Shown piece after piece: positions 39,101 to 51,100 of a DNA stretch of 64,000 nt (within the stretch, counting starts at the first letter, position 1; the number at the start of each line of letters is the position of its first letter). This DNA comes from Branchiostoma floridae (Eukaryota > Chordata > Leptocardii > Amphioxiformes > Branchiostomatidae). A program made the position numbers and the translations under genes. The notes below the pieces were generated by a model. The model saw only the letters and a program-made list of their open reading frames with translations. It was not told where the DNA came from and searched no databases. The stretch is taken from NCBI RefSeq assembly GCF_000003815.2, contig NC_049988.1:4843809-4907808 (forward strand), in the 5' to 3' direction.

Positions 39101-42100
39101 TTATGCTAATTTGATGACGTCATCNNNNNNNNNNNNNNNNNNNNNNNNNNNNNNNNNNNNNNNNNNNNNNNNNNNNNNNNNNNNNNNNNNNNNNNNNNNN
39201 NNNNNNNNNNNNNNNNNNNNNNNNNNNNNNNNNNNNNNNNNNNNNNNNNNNNNNNNNNNNNNNNNNNNNNNNNNNNNNNNNNNNNNNNNNNNNNNNNNNN
39301 NNNNNNNNNNNNNNNNNNNNNNNNNNNNNNNNNNNNNNNNNNNNNNNNNNNNNNNNNNNNNNNNNNNNNNNNNNNNNNNNNNNNNNNNNNNNNNNNNNNN
39401 NNNNNNNNNNNNNNNNNNNNNNNNNNNNNNNNNNNNNNNNNNNNNNNNNNNNNNNNNNNNNNNNNNNNNNNNNNNNNNNNNNGAATACCCACTTTTCATG
39501 GGTTTGGCCAATGTAATCAAATTGAGGCCGTCATAATTACGTCATCTTACGTCAAGGTACCGTCAAACGTCACATGCTTGTCAGATATTATGTCGAAATT
39601 ATGTCCTGAAAATTTTGTGGCCCTACGGCACGTCGTTTTAGAGTTATAGGACTTAGAAGTGGAGGGCCTCAAAAGCCCCCCCCCCCCCCGGTCCAGGGAT
39701 TACCAAAAAAGCCCGGTCTGAATAGGGTTAAAGTCCTTAGTTCGAACGAGTTAGACTCTAAGATAAGCCTTTGAGATCTAGGCGAAAACGAATTTCTAAA
39801 CACCTCTACTAATAACGCTATATTCTTGAAGGCATGGCTATGTCTTATTCTTTTCTGATCCAGTGTATTATAATTTTTTATTGCAAATTCATGCCCATGG
39901 GAAGAGTATGAAGAGGGAGGAAGAGTATATTTTGTTGGTTTGTTAACAATGGAAAAGCTTGGTGTAATTTAGGATACTCTTTCAAATAGTCTGTTTCTTT
40001 CGGCATCGAATCGGGGACACTTCCAATTGAAATATGTTTCAGTTTCTACAGCATTTGTTGTCCACTTCTTGCAGATTCTTTCATGAACAGATAGCTTTGT
40101 GTATTTGTAAGGGCATCTAGAGTAGATATTGTCACTTAGGGGGTATTTTAGCTCTATCTATGCAACAAATTGCATTTCAACGTTTTGGACGTCCTTCTGA
40201 TACATTTTTCATTGTAATGCTGACTAGTTCTACTCCCTATCTGTCGGTCTTGTGCAAAACAGCAACAGCTACAAAATACCAGCAATCTACCAGTGTGACG
40301 AAAGTACTCACGAATATGGTACTTAGTTATCTCTAGATCTGTAATTAAATAAATGGCGTCATGCTTTGAATGTCCCGATGTTTTTCTTCCGTCACATTCA
40401 TTTGTTCGAAATGATTGGTGGCCTACGTCAACGCTACTAAGCTAAATTGAATCTCAAAATAAATTAACGAGAGGGAAATACGCCAAGGTTGAGTAGCTAA
40501 CACGTACGTTGGAGTCACATGCTCTCGCTAATTGGAATCGCATATCGTAAATTGTCGTCACTAGATACGTCAGCTGCTCTGAGTGCAGGATGTTATAATT
40601 ATATTAATGGTCACATGTGAAGGTAAAGTGAAAAACGTGCATGCTTAGAGAACGTGATAAACACACATATGAGACGCACTCATCAGAGAGTCTGGATAGC
40701 TGGTGAGATGTTCATGATTTCAGTACAAGTGACAAGTTAACTGTCAGGTCGATGAAGACAAGTATAGTACAAGACATTTTGTATAACAAAAGTTATTCTA
40801 CAGCATATCAAAAATAGTGAATGAAATTAAAAGTAATTAATTGTTTGTTTTTTTATTTTTCTTGCAGGCATCCCGATCGTGCTCGTCCTGATATGGGCCG
40901 TTGTCAAGCTGCTGCTGCAAAACGACCAGTAAGAGACCTCTTTATTGTTTTGCCATTTTACACGTATACATACATACACCTTATGATGAACCATTTGGCA
41001 CTGAACTACTGAAAAGATTTGTTTTGGCGTGTAGCTAAACTGGTAGCAGTCTCACAGTTGAGCTTCTGGTAGCTGGAAAACCCGGGTTTAGTTATGGGAA
41101 AGGCACCTCGGTCGCGGCTGCACCGTTTTTCAGGGGGAGGGGGGTATTCGAGCACCAGTTGAACATGAAGGACTGGCAACTCCCTACATGTGAAAATATA
41201 CACTAATGCAGGACAATTTGTGATACTGATCATTATATGGGTCCGAACAAACTATACACAAGACCTGCTCAAATGTTCTAATTTCAGCGACAGCCTTTGC
41301 TCACCTCACCTCACCTCACCGGTCCCATAGGCCTTTGCTCAATTGTCAATAAATGAACTATTACACGTTATTCAAATTGTATTCTATCTCTACAACTGGA
41401 TAAAAATCAACCATCACTCTTCTTCAGCGTCCCTAAAACAAGATTGAATTATTGTATTTGAATATTATTTACCTTGATGTTTAACCTTCATAAAGGTTTT
41501 ACACGGCATATCCATGTAGAGATAGAGGCGGCGGGCGCAATTGTTGTTGTTTATTGTTGTTTATTAAGAAACCTTTTAGCCCTTACGGGCTAATCTTCCA
41601 AGGTTCAATCAACATGAATCAACATGACAATCAACATGAATACATACATTTAAAAAAAATACAACAATCACAAAGTATTTACAATAGAGCACAGTGTCTA
41701 GAGGTCAAAGGTCTAGATGACAATGTTTGAGATGGCTTGTTTAAAACTGGACAATGTACACAGTGCCTTAATGTCAGATGGCAATAAGTTTCCAGCACAA
41801 ACGTAACGGTCATATATAGCTCTGTAACACAGCGCATCCAAATTACAACAGCAGCCGACATATACTAGTATGTTGCCCATCTTTTCACCAGATAATGATA
41901 AAAAGAGGATGGAGATTCGTTATGATCGTAAAAGAATTTCTCGCGGCATTGCGGGCGCTGCAATTAATTTTGTTTCATTCAGTAAGATTTCATCTGACAA
42001 ATTAATTTGGCAGCGAGATATGATCTGTAATTTGTCCCTCTTTGCAATCAGAGCCGAATGTCTAATCTAAAAAAAAAACGTCACCAGTATTTTACTTTCT

Positions 42101-45100
42101 ATACACGAACTACAGCTGTTTGAATTAAAGTCTTGATCAACCGCTACAGGTTGTACTTAATGTGCCTTTTACCGTCAGAGCTCTAAGTAGGTTCGGTGCG
42201 TAACACAGGCATAAACAATTCCAATCGAAAAGACAGCCTTCAAATTGAGTTAACGCCATCCAAGTCTAATTGATCTTTCTTGGGATTGATCCAACTTTGA
42301 AGTAAAAGCAACCACGTCTGAATTTTGAACATGTGAAACAAGGCAGTTCAGAATCACTTTAAGTCTTAAGGTACCGTAAAAAAACTCAAATGTTAAAGAC
42401 AACAATTTTATAACCGCCCTTCGGCGTAACACACCAGCTTCGCAGGCACGCGGCGCGGCAGCAGCTGGTTTTGTTACACTGAACGGGTCGTCACACTTAA
42501 CTTTTTCACATCTATCTCTAAAGGCCCGTACTGCGCTTGGTGAGAACAAATTCCACTCTACCATAGTTCTGGGAAAGTATGAATTTTTAAACACATCAAG
42601 CCTAGGCTGTAAAGTCGGTTGGGTATCAGGACAGTTCGGCACATGGACACTTCGGCCCGGACATTTCGGCCCCAAGTCCAGGACACTTCGGCATAAGGCC
42701 GAGGACACTTCGGCCCAGGCTCAGAGGACACTTCGGCCCCGCTAGTTCTTATGTACGTGGGCATGCTATGCAATGTACAAATTAATTGAAAAGCTTTGTG
42801 AAACGTAACGATAAAACATATTGAGCATTAAGTCTTGAAACAAATAAATAAGTCTTGAAACATAGCAAACACACTTACCTACCACAGTTACATCTGAAAC
42901 AGCCAACACGCTCTCCAGTAAAATCATACGTCCTAAAATTATACGTTATTTAGTCAACTCGGGCAACGTGTTAGTTAACTATCGTGGACTGGACCCGGGG
43001 CCGAAGTGTCCTCGGCTTGGGGCCGAAATGTCCTGATTGCCAGGGGGCCGAAGTGTCCATGTGCCGAAGTGTCCGACATTCCTCGGTTGGAACTAGAAGG
43101 CATGATTGACTTTAGTTGGAAGTGACTGAGACAGTGAACTAAAGCAGCAGTTACGTCTGAAATTTGTACCGGTCTAACAGGGCAGTTCACTTGCAGGCAT
43201 TAGTTATCGTAAAACTGAAATGGCTTTACTTGGAATTGACTCAGACTGTGAAGTAAAAGCAACAACGTCTGAAATTAATAGCAATGTAACAAGACAGCTC
43301 ACTCAGTATGGAAAAAACCGAAATGTCATGCAAGGACATCAACTCCTGATAGGCTTTCGTCGGAATAAACTGTGAACTAAAAGCAACTACGTCTTATGTA
43401 AGTAGCAAATTGAATGTGACAAGGCAGTTCACTTTGGTCTTAAAAAACTCAAACTTTGAAGATAACATTGATCATCGACTCTGATTGGTCTTAGTTGGAA
43501 TTAACTCTGACAGTGAACTAAAAGCAACTACGTCTCAAATTAGTAGCGATGTTACAGGGTAGTTCACTTTTAGTCTTTAGGTATCGTAAAAAAGAGCCCT
43601 TCCAAATGTAGAGGACATCGATCGTTTACTCTGATTTGTTTTGATTGGAATTGACTCAGACATTGAACTAAAAGCAACCACGTCTTAGATTAGTAGCAAT
43701 ATAACAAGGCAGTTTACTTGCAGTCACTAGGTATGGAAAAAGCTGAAATGTCATGCAAGGACGCCGTCTACTTTGTTGGAATAGACTAAGATAGTGAACA
43801 AAAAGCAGCTACGTCTAAAATTTGTACAAGTAAAACGAGGCAGTTCACATGTGGTCATTAGGTATCGAAAAAGCTCAAATGTCAAGGACATAGTCCACTT
43901 TAGATCTGATTGGCCTAAATTGGAATTGATTCAAACTGTGTCCGGCTTAATGCTTTGGCCAAAATTGCGCCGGATACCTTAGGGGGTATCGCCCCTCCCA
44001 GGGAACGAAGCCACAAATTTGTCCCGGTGGACTTCCGCGGTTGTAGCTCTAGATGTTCTCATAGATAGTTCACTGTGTCTATTTGTCGCCAGGTCCCCGG
44101 ATTAATTTTAGCACTGAGTTTACTGAAAAAAATCCCAAATATAGCTTTTTTTACCGTGGGAGTTCAAATGGGCCACATAGGCTTCAAGTAGCCTCTAGTA
44201 GGCTCCGTGGATCGGTGGTCTAATTGTAGATTCAAATATAGTAAGTACTACGCTAGACTAGCGAGTCAGCCGGACAGTAAAACTATTATCCTCAACGATT
44301 TTGCTGGCCGACTGAATCCCCTAGCGTACTATTGACTCTATTTGTCCAATTTCTACAATTAGACCACCGAACCACGGAGCCTGGTAGAGGCTAGGGTTCA
44401 AACCCGAAAGTACTTAAAACAGACCGCAAACTGCCCGCGGCAGCAGTGGACGGAAATAAGAATTTCCGGGTATTTTTGGGTACTGACATACCCGTGAGAC
44501 TCGACATGTACGGGCCGTATGCAGGAAAAGGGTTCGTTTCTGGGCATTTGTGGAAATGGCCCGGACAGGCAGCGGGTCCTGTTCGATACGTCCCGTAAAT
44601 CGCCAGAAATGTAGAGTTTCCGGTTTCATGTGCAGGAGTTTCTTACCCGGAAACTCGACTTTTCATGCAGTGTGCAGTGCAGTTTTCATAATTGTGAACT
44701 AAGCATAGCAGGGTAGTTCGGTTTCGGTCGTAAGCTATAGGTATTGTTAACACTAGAATGCCAAGAACGCCACCCACTCTGCTGATTGGCTTTAAGTGAA
44801 ATTGAATTAGACAGCGAGCTAAAAGCAAGAGCGTTTGAAAAGCGTAATTATATCCTCAGGGAATTCACTGTTAGTTCAGTTAAGCCTTAAGGGGAAAATA
44901 TGTGTTTTGGGTGAACAGTTAACGGTTAAAAGACCCAATAGCAAAAACTTGCCAACCATAGCTTGTTTTTTTCAGTTCACCGCTAGCCAAGGACATAGAA
45001 TTTTCTCTTTGGCATCTGAGGGATGAAAAATTTATAGAATAATTTTACAACAAGTTCCCCCATGGCTGTTTCAATAGAAAAGGCGATATTGTTAATAACA

Positions 45101-48100
45101 GACCACTGAACATGTATGTGATAGTATTTTGTTTTCGCTTCAAATCTTATTACAACATTCATGGTGTCCGTGTTTAAAATCAAAATATTTTTTTTATTTA
45201 CCCATATTGTTTTTTTCCGGAATCTAATAGTAAATTTGAAGTATACAGAGGATGGCATCCATGAAATATACACGCTGTGACCTTAGCTTGCTAATAGTCG
45301 TAATGATAATATCTGGTAAATGACGGCTTAAATTAGTGGCGACTCTAACTCTTATCGGAAAGAACAAACACGAAGTGACATTATCAAAAGCCTAATCCAT
45401 GGAAGAACTATACGCTTGATTAATCTTCTACAGTGATTCACTAACTTCACACAGTAATTCACTTTGAAGTACAGTCAGCTGGAAGCCTTTTGACTAATGA
45501 GGCTGTTGAACAAGAAACAGCCATAATTTCAGAGTAACCATCCTAAGATTGATGTGTTTAAAAATTCGTATTTTCCCAGAACTATCGTAGAGTGGAATAT
45601 GTTATCACCAAGCACAGTAGGGGCATCTTCTCTGGATAGTTTTAGAGAACGCTTGCAGATAGATGTGCAAAAAATAGGCGTGACGGGTCCTTCGGTGTAA
45701 TATAACCAGCTGCTGCTGCACCGCGTACCTGCGAGGCTGGTGTGTTACGCCGAAGGGCGGTTATACCGGCTATATAGATACAGATACAGACACAGATACT
45801 CAAACGCGTCACTCCCATTTTACGTTCCTTAAAAAAGACGATTGTAGCACAAATCGGGATAACCTTCGGAAATTTCATTTCAAAGATGAAACATAATTTT
45901 CTTTTAGGTTTCGTGTATTTTGTTGTCTTCTAAGTCATAGTATTACGTATTGCGCAATATCTCAATAATATAGAATCGGCAGTGCCTCAGTGAATGAACC
46001 CCGCAGTGCCGCACCGGTTTTCCAAGAGAAGTGAGATACCACCTTTACTTACTTCTTGGAACCAGGAGCTCAACTGTGAGGTCGCTACCAATTGTGGGAC
46101 CGCGTGGCGCAATCAGCAGCACGTTTGACTCAGGTCCAGAAGGTCCTGAGTTCGAACCCCGCCGTGTCAACGATCTTGTGCACTTTACACGACTTTTCTC
46201 GCTTCACTCAAGTGAAAAATGAGTTTATAGGCTACAAAGTTCTTCAGCAGGTTGAAATTAGTAGCCTCAAAACGAAAAAAGAAGAAGAAGAAGAATTGGG
46301 CTGCATATTTCCGTAAAGAAACTACAATTTAACTCTGTGTCTGAATCCACACCTATTTATATATATAAAGCAATACACCAAAAATAGTTACTCAAGCAAC
46401 TGGATATGGTTTTGGAAACGGGCAGACGTTTCAACTGGAATCCACCAGTTTTCGTCAGTGACACTGGAGTGATCTGGAAGAAACAGGTCTTTAATACTCT
46501 AACTATGAATGGAATGATTTGGAACCCATTGTCTTCAGACAGAAAAGACTTACATACTTTCCAATGGGGTATTGAGCATNNNNNNNNNNNNNNNNNNNNN
46601 NNNNNNNNNNNNNNNNNNNNNNNNNNNNNNNNNNNNNNNNNNNNNNNNNNNNNNNNNNNNNNNNNNNNNNNNNNNNNNNTACTCACTCGACTTAGACTTA
46701 GGTGTTGGATTGCCGATGGGGGTAGCAGCTACCTAACGACTTCATCTTCCACGGTCCCACGTTTTTCATACTCCTGGTAAGTAAAACAACCTATCCCGAC
46801 GTTTAATCTTAGATATGGTGAAACGTTGACCTTGCCGAAATACATTCACACTGGACGAAAATAAGAATTTCTGGGTATTTCTGGGTACTGACACAACCGT
46901 GAAACTCGACATGTACGGGTCGTATACAGGCATATGGTTCGTTTCCGGACGTTTGTGGAAATGGCCCGGTCAGGCAGTGTGTCCTATTCGACACGTCCCG
47001 TAAATCGCCAGAATTGTAGAGTTTCCGGGTACATGTCCAGGAGTTTCTTACCCGGAAATTCGGTTTTTCATGCAGTGCCAATTGTCGTAATGCATATTAA
47101 TGTTGTAAGTAGTAAAATTTTATTTGGACAAAGCCGTCATGACTAATTGATCCCTACCTCATAAAAAGTTAGCCAGGAATAATTTAAGGATCTCGTTGTG
47201 AACATCGGCGGATAAAATGTAGTTCATACATGTTTCACAGTCTAAAATTAGCTTCCCACTGGAGATATACGTAACCCCCGTAGCGTAATACCAGGAATTT
47301 AGGGAGAAAGACGTAACTGTGTCGGTGGGTTGCTAATAATAAAATGCTTAAATTACGGCCATTACACTAATAGTAATACCCCCTAAGTCCCGACATGTAA
47401 TGGTAGCCCATTATTCGCTTGTCTGACGATTCTGCCGATTCTGTCTACAAATTGTGACTTTGGTTTAGTCAGAAGATTATTGCTTTATATAACACATAAA
47501 ATGTATACCGTTAAAGGTACAGAGTGTACAATTTGGGGGACGAAACTGCAAAAATTCTTAAAAACAAAACACCTATATAATTGACATTTACAGTCTTTTA
47601 AGACTTTCGTTGTTTAAATAAAATCTCCTTAGTGTCTTTGAGGAAAAATTATGGCGGATGAAGTTCTTTCTGAAACGTCTGACAATTTCCAAAATCATAT
47701 CCGATTCATTGAGTAGATGCTAGTTGTCATATCTTATTATCTTATTATTTAACCTTCATCGACGTTTTTGTGTCTTAATTTGGCAAATCTTGAATTCAAT
47801 AACAGAAAATAACAACCTGTGCCAGGATTATTTTTTCTGTGTTAACATTATTTTGATAATGTGGATAACATCCGCTCAAAAATTGTTGAAATGTAATCTA
47901 GTAGTATTAACTCTTTTTCAGGCGAATTGTTTCATCCTTGGAAATATCGTGGTCATTCTGGTACAGAAACTCAAAGCGCACCCTGCCGGAGAGACCGGGC
48001 ACTACAGGTGGGAAGTTATGTAACTCTTTTCTCACTACCTGACACATGTCGACAGCAGTGCTCGTAAATTATAGATAACAGCTTTTCTGAGCAATCCTTT

Positions 48101-51100
48101 GGGAGGAGAAGTTTGATGTGTTATTAATGGTTTTTGTCGCACGTCTGTTCTCAGAACTCTAGGGATTGAGAAATCTTCCTGCAAGGCACTTACCAAAGCA
48201 TACCACCTGTGTCTAATATGCATTCCGTATGGCGTTCAACGTTGTTTTAATGCCCCCAGTCTTCCCTCCAGCGGTTTTTATTGGTCCCTCTTGTTTCGCT
48301 GCCGGAAATTGAAAACAAGTGGTAAGAAATCATTCTCTTAGAGAAACTTGAAATTGCCGACGGCGATATGGGCGCCGGGCGATATTGTATATAAGTACAT
48401 ACTGTATACGACATAACATCTTATGAGATGACAGTGTTACACCAAATTTTTGCCCATGCGAAGTATTTGTTCCGAACAACTTGGGGGTTTCCAGGAAACT
48501 TAATAGAAGGAAAATTAACCACACATGTGAGCGTGTGAATTTTCAAGCAAAGGTGGGGGGGGGGGCTAATTCTAAGCATACCACCTGTGTCTAAAATGCA
48601 ATCCGTCTGGCGTGCAAAATTGTTTAAATGCCCCCGTCTTCCTTGTAGAAGTTTTTATTGGTCCCAAATGTTTTGTTGCCGGAAATTGAAAACAAGTGGT
48701 AAGAAATCATTCTCTTAGAGAAACTGGAGATTTTTGCCTCTGCGTACCATGGTACCATTTGTTGAAAACATTCATTTTTGCTTCGCAGAAGGGATAATGA
48801 TCCAGAGAATCGCCGAATTTCGGTGCTGTTTGGCGCTTTACATATATTACGACGTAATACACTACCAGATAGAGACCTTGTAAGGTTTGTGGCCCTTTCT
48901 TATACGAAAAAAGCGAACGTGATCATTTGTCAACAACAGTCTGTCTTATGGCTTTAAAAGGCTAATATATGCACAACTACCTGATAGTAATGTCTTAAAA
49001 ATAAGTTGTAGCCATTTCTGAAGGGTGGCTCTACAATAACCACAGGTACACAATGTTTACAATGTACTTAGTTCTAATACGGCAGAAACAAAAATTGAAT
49101 ACACCGTTCGCTATCAAAACGATATATTTAACGTTAAAGGCTGTATGTTTTTGCAAAATATCAGATCCAGTGTCAGGTAAAAATAATTTTTAAAAAACTT
49201 GATAATCTCATTTACCAAAGTCCCATTGTTGCGTATGTGTAGACAGAAAACTGATAAAATGAACCAACCAAAATTATTACTTCAGTGCATATATGAGCCT
49301 TTTGAAGCCATGTCATCACTTATAGCCTGCGATAATTTTTATTCCACATTCATTACATTTTGGCTGTCTTTCAGACATCTATTACATTGATTTCAGCACT
49401 TAATCTTCAACATTTTCGGACTCACCGCATGGTCTTTATTCGATTTTAGGAAATTCCTTTTGGTTTTAAAAGTTCTCCAGCGACATTTTTACCGTGACGT
49501 TTGGCTTGTGTTTTTCGCGCGAATTTGTGAATGTGTTTTTGAGGTCACTGCATCGTCTTGTGCATTAAAGCGTGTGTGTATCATATGTTGTCCGAACTCT
49601 AAATAGAAGGTAGATCCTTCATACTTAAGCAGTATACACATCTTACCTTTGAAACATCTAATACATTGCTTTCAGCACTAAATATTCAACATTTTTTTGA
49701 CCCACCGCATGGTCTTTATTTGATTTTAGGAAATTCCTTTTGGCTTAGAAAGTTCTCCAGCCACATTCTTACCGTGACGTAGTGGTATGGCTTGTGCTTT
49801 TCGCGCGAATTTGTGAATCTGTTTTTGAGGTCACTGCATCGTCTTGTGCATAACGGCGTGTGTGTATAATGTACATGTGTTGTATGAACTCGGATTAGGA
49901 CATCGTTGTTTTGTATTTGATAGTATATTTGACATGCACTCTTAATCTAGAAGTATATGATTGCCATTGCTTAAAATCATGGTATTGTATGTCTGCTGTA
50001 GCAGATGGATATAGTTAAGTCATATGCATCATTATAGTAAATGTTTAGTACTGCAACTCCAAGTTTAACTCCAAGCATATGGTATCATACTCTAATTATA
50101 TGTTGTGATGTGATGTGATGTGGAGCTGTTTTTGTGAATGTAAAAAAAAAACTTCATCAATGGAACACCACAATACATATATTTCAAAACGTTTGCTATA
50201 TCAAACTGCATGCACATACTTTAAGACCAAGTAAAGTGTCACATGACAGAATATTCAATCCAACGGTACCTGTACAGCATTTTACTTTTTTAGTTCGAGC
50301 GATATTACCTCAGAAATCTAAGTCCACAGCAAATGCATTCAGTCAGGAAAAACAATAATTATGATGAGTTGATTGATTGCCGTGATCTGAATATTGTCTG
50401 AACAACACTCACAAAAGAACAGAATCTGCCATATGACGCGAACGTCGTACAAAATCAAGACTCCTATAACAATAAAAGAAAGACTGAATTATTCTAGAGT
50501 CACATTCCCAAACCAAAGCCCAGTCATATATTTTTTGCGGGAATGAGAATAAAGGTGTGTAAAAAGAAATGTAGAAAATGTAGTTGATGACTGAATGTCT
50601 TTGAACGTTTACACGTTTCGTTCCAACAGTTTGGGCAACGGTTTGGAAATTCGACCCTAGCTTAAGTTAGAGACAACTATGTCTACCTACTGTTTTCAGC
50701 CTGAAGGCGTTCAAAGCTGCCGTGGTACTGCTGCCGTTGCTGGGTATCATCTACATCCTGTTCTTCATCCACCCTGAAGACTCCAAAGGCACCTCCTATC
50801 TTGTCTTCATCTACTTCAACACTTTCCTCCAGTCATTCCAGGTAAGGCAGAAGGTTTCCTTCAAAACTTAGTGTAAAAATTATGCGTCAATCATAAGATT
50901 TAATTGTGGCAGTATAATCGAAATGGTACAATAAAAAAAAAGACTGTACACATTGATAACGTACACAGTGTAAACGCTTACCAATACAATAGATTTTGTC
51001 GACGAACCAACAACTATGGCACTACCCTAACAGAAGTGTGACGTCAGCAACGGGTCAAAGGTGCCTCGAAGTCGGTACCGGCCCCCGTCTTTGGAAGTGT

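Larger units (their letters stand above)
42240..44840. repeat. Degenerate minisatellite, unit about 120 bp, with insertions
   Basis: Units share GTGAACTAAAAGCAACTACGTCT, TAACAAGGCAGTTCACTT, TTAGGTATCGTAAAAAACTCAAATG and TGATTGGCTTTAGTTGGAATTGA. Copies start near 42280, 43130, 43250, 43375, 43510, 43660, 43790 and 44810. Interrupted by a LINE tail (42395-42622), a foldback element (42623-43082) and elements at 44189-44393 and 44440-44670. Confidence 0.8.

Noticed and set aside
39101-39536. ORFs of over 120 codons on both strands
   Set aside because: They consist of runs of N.
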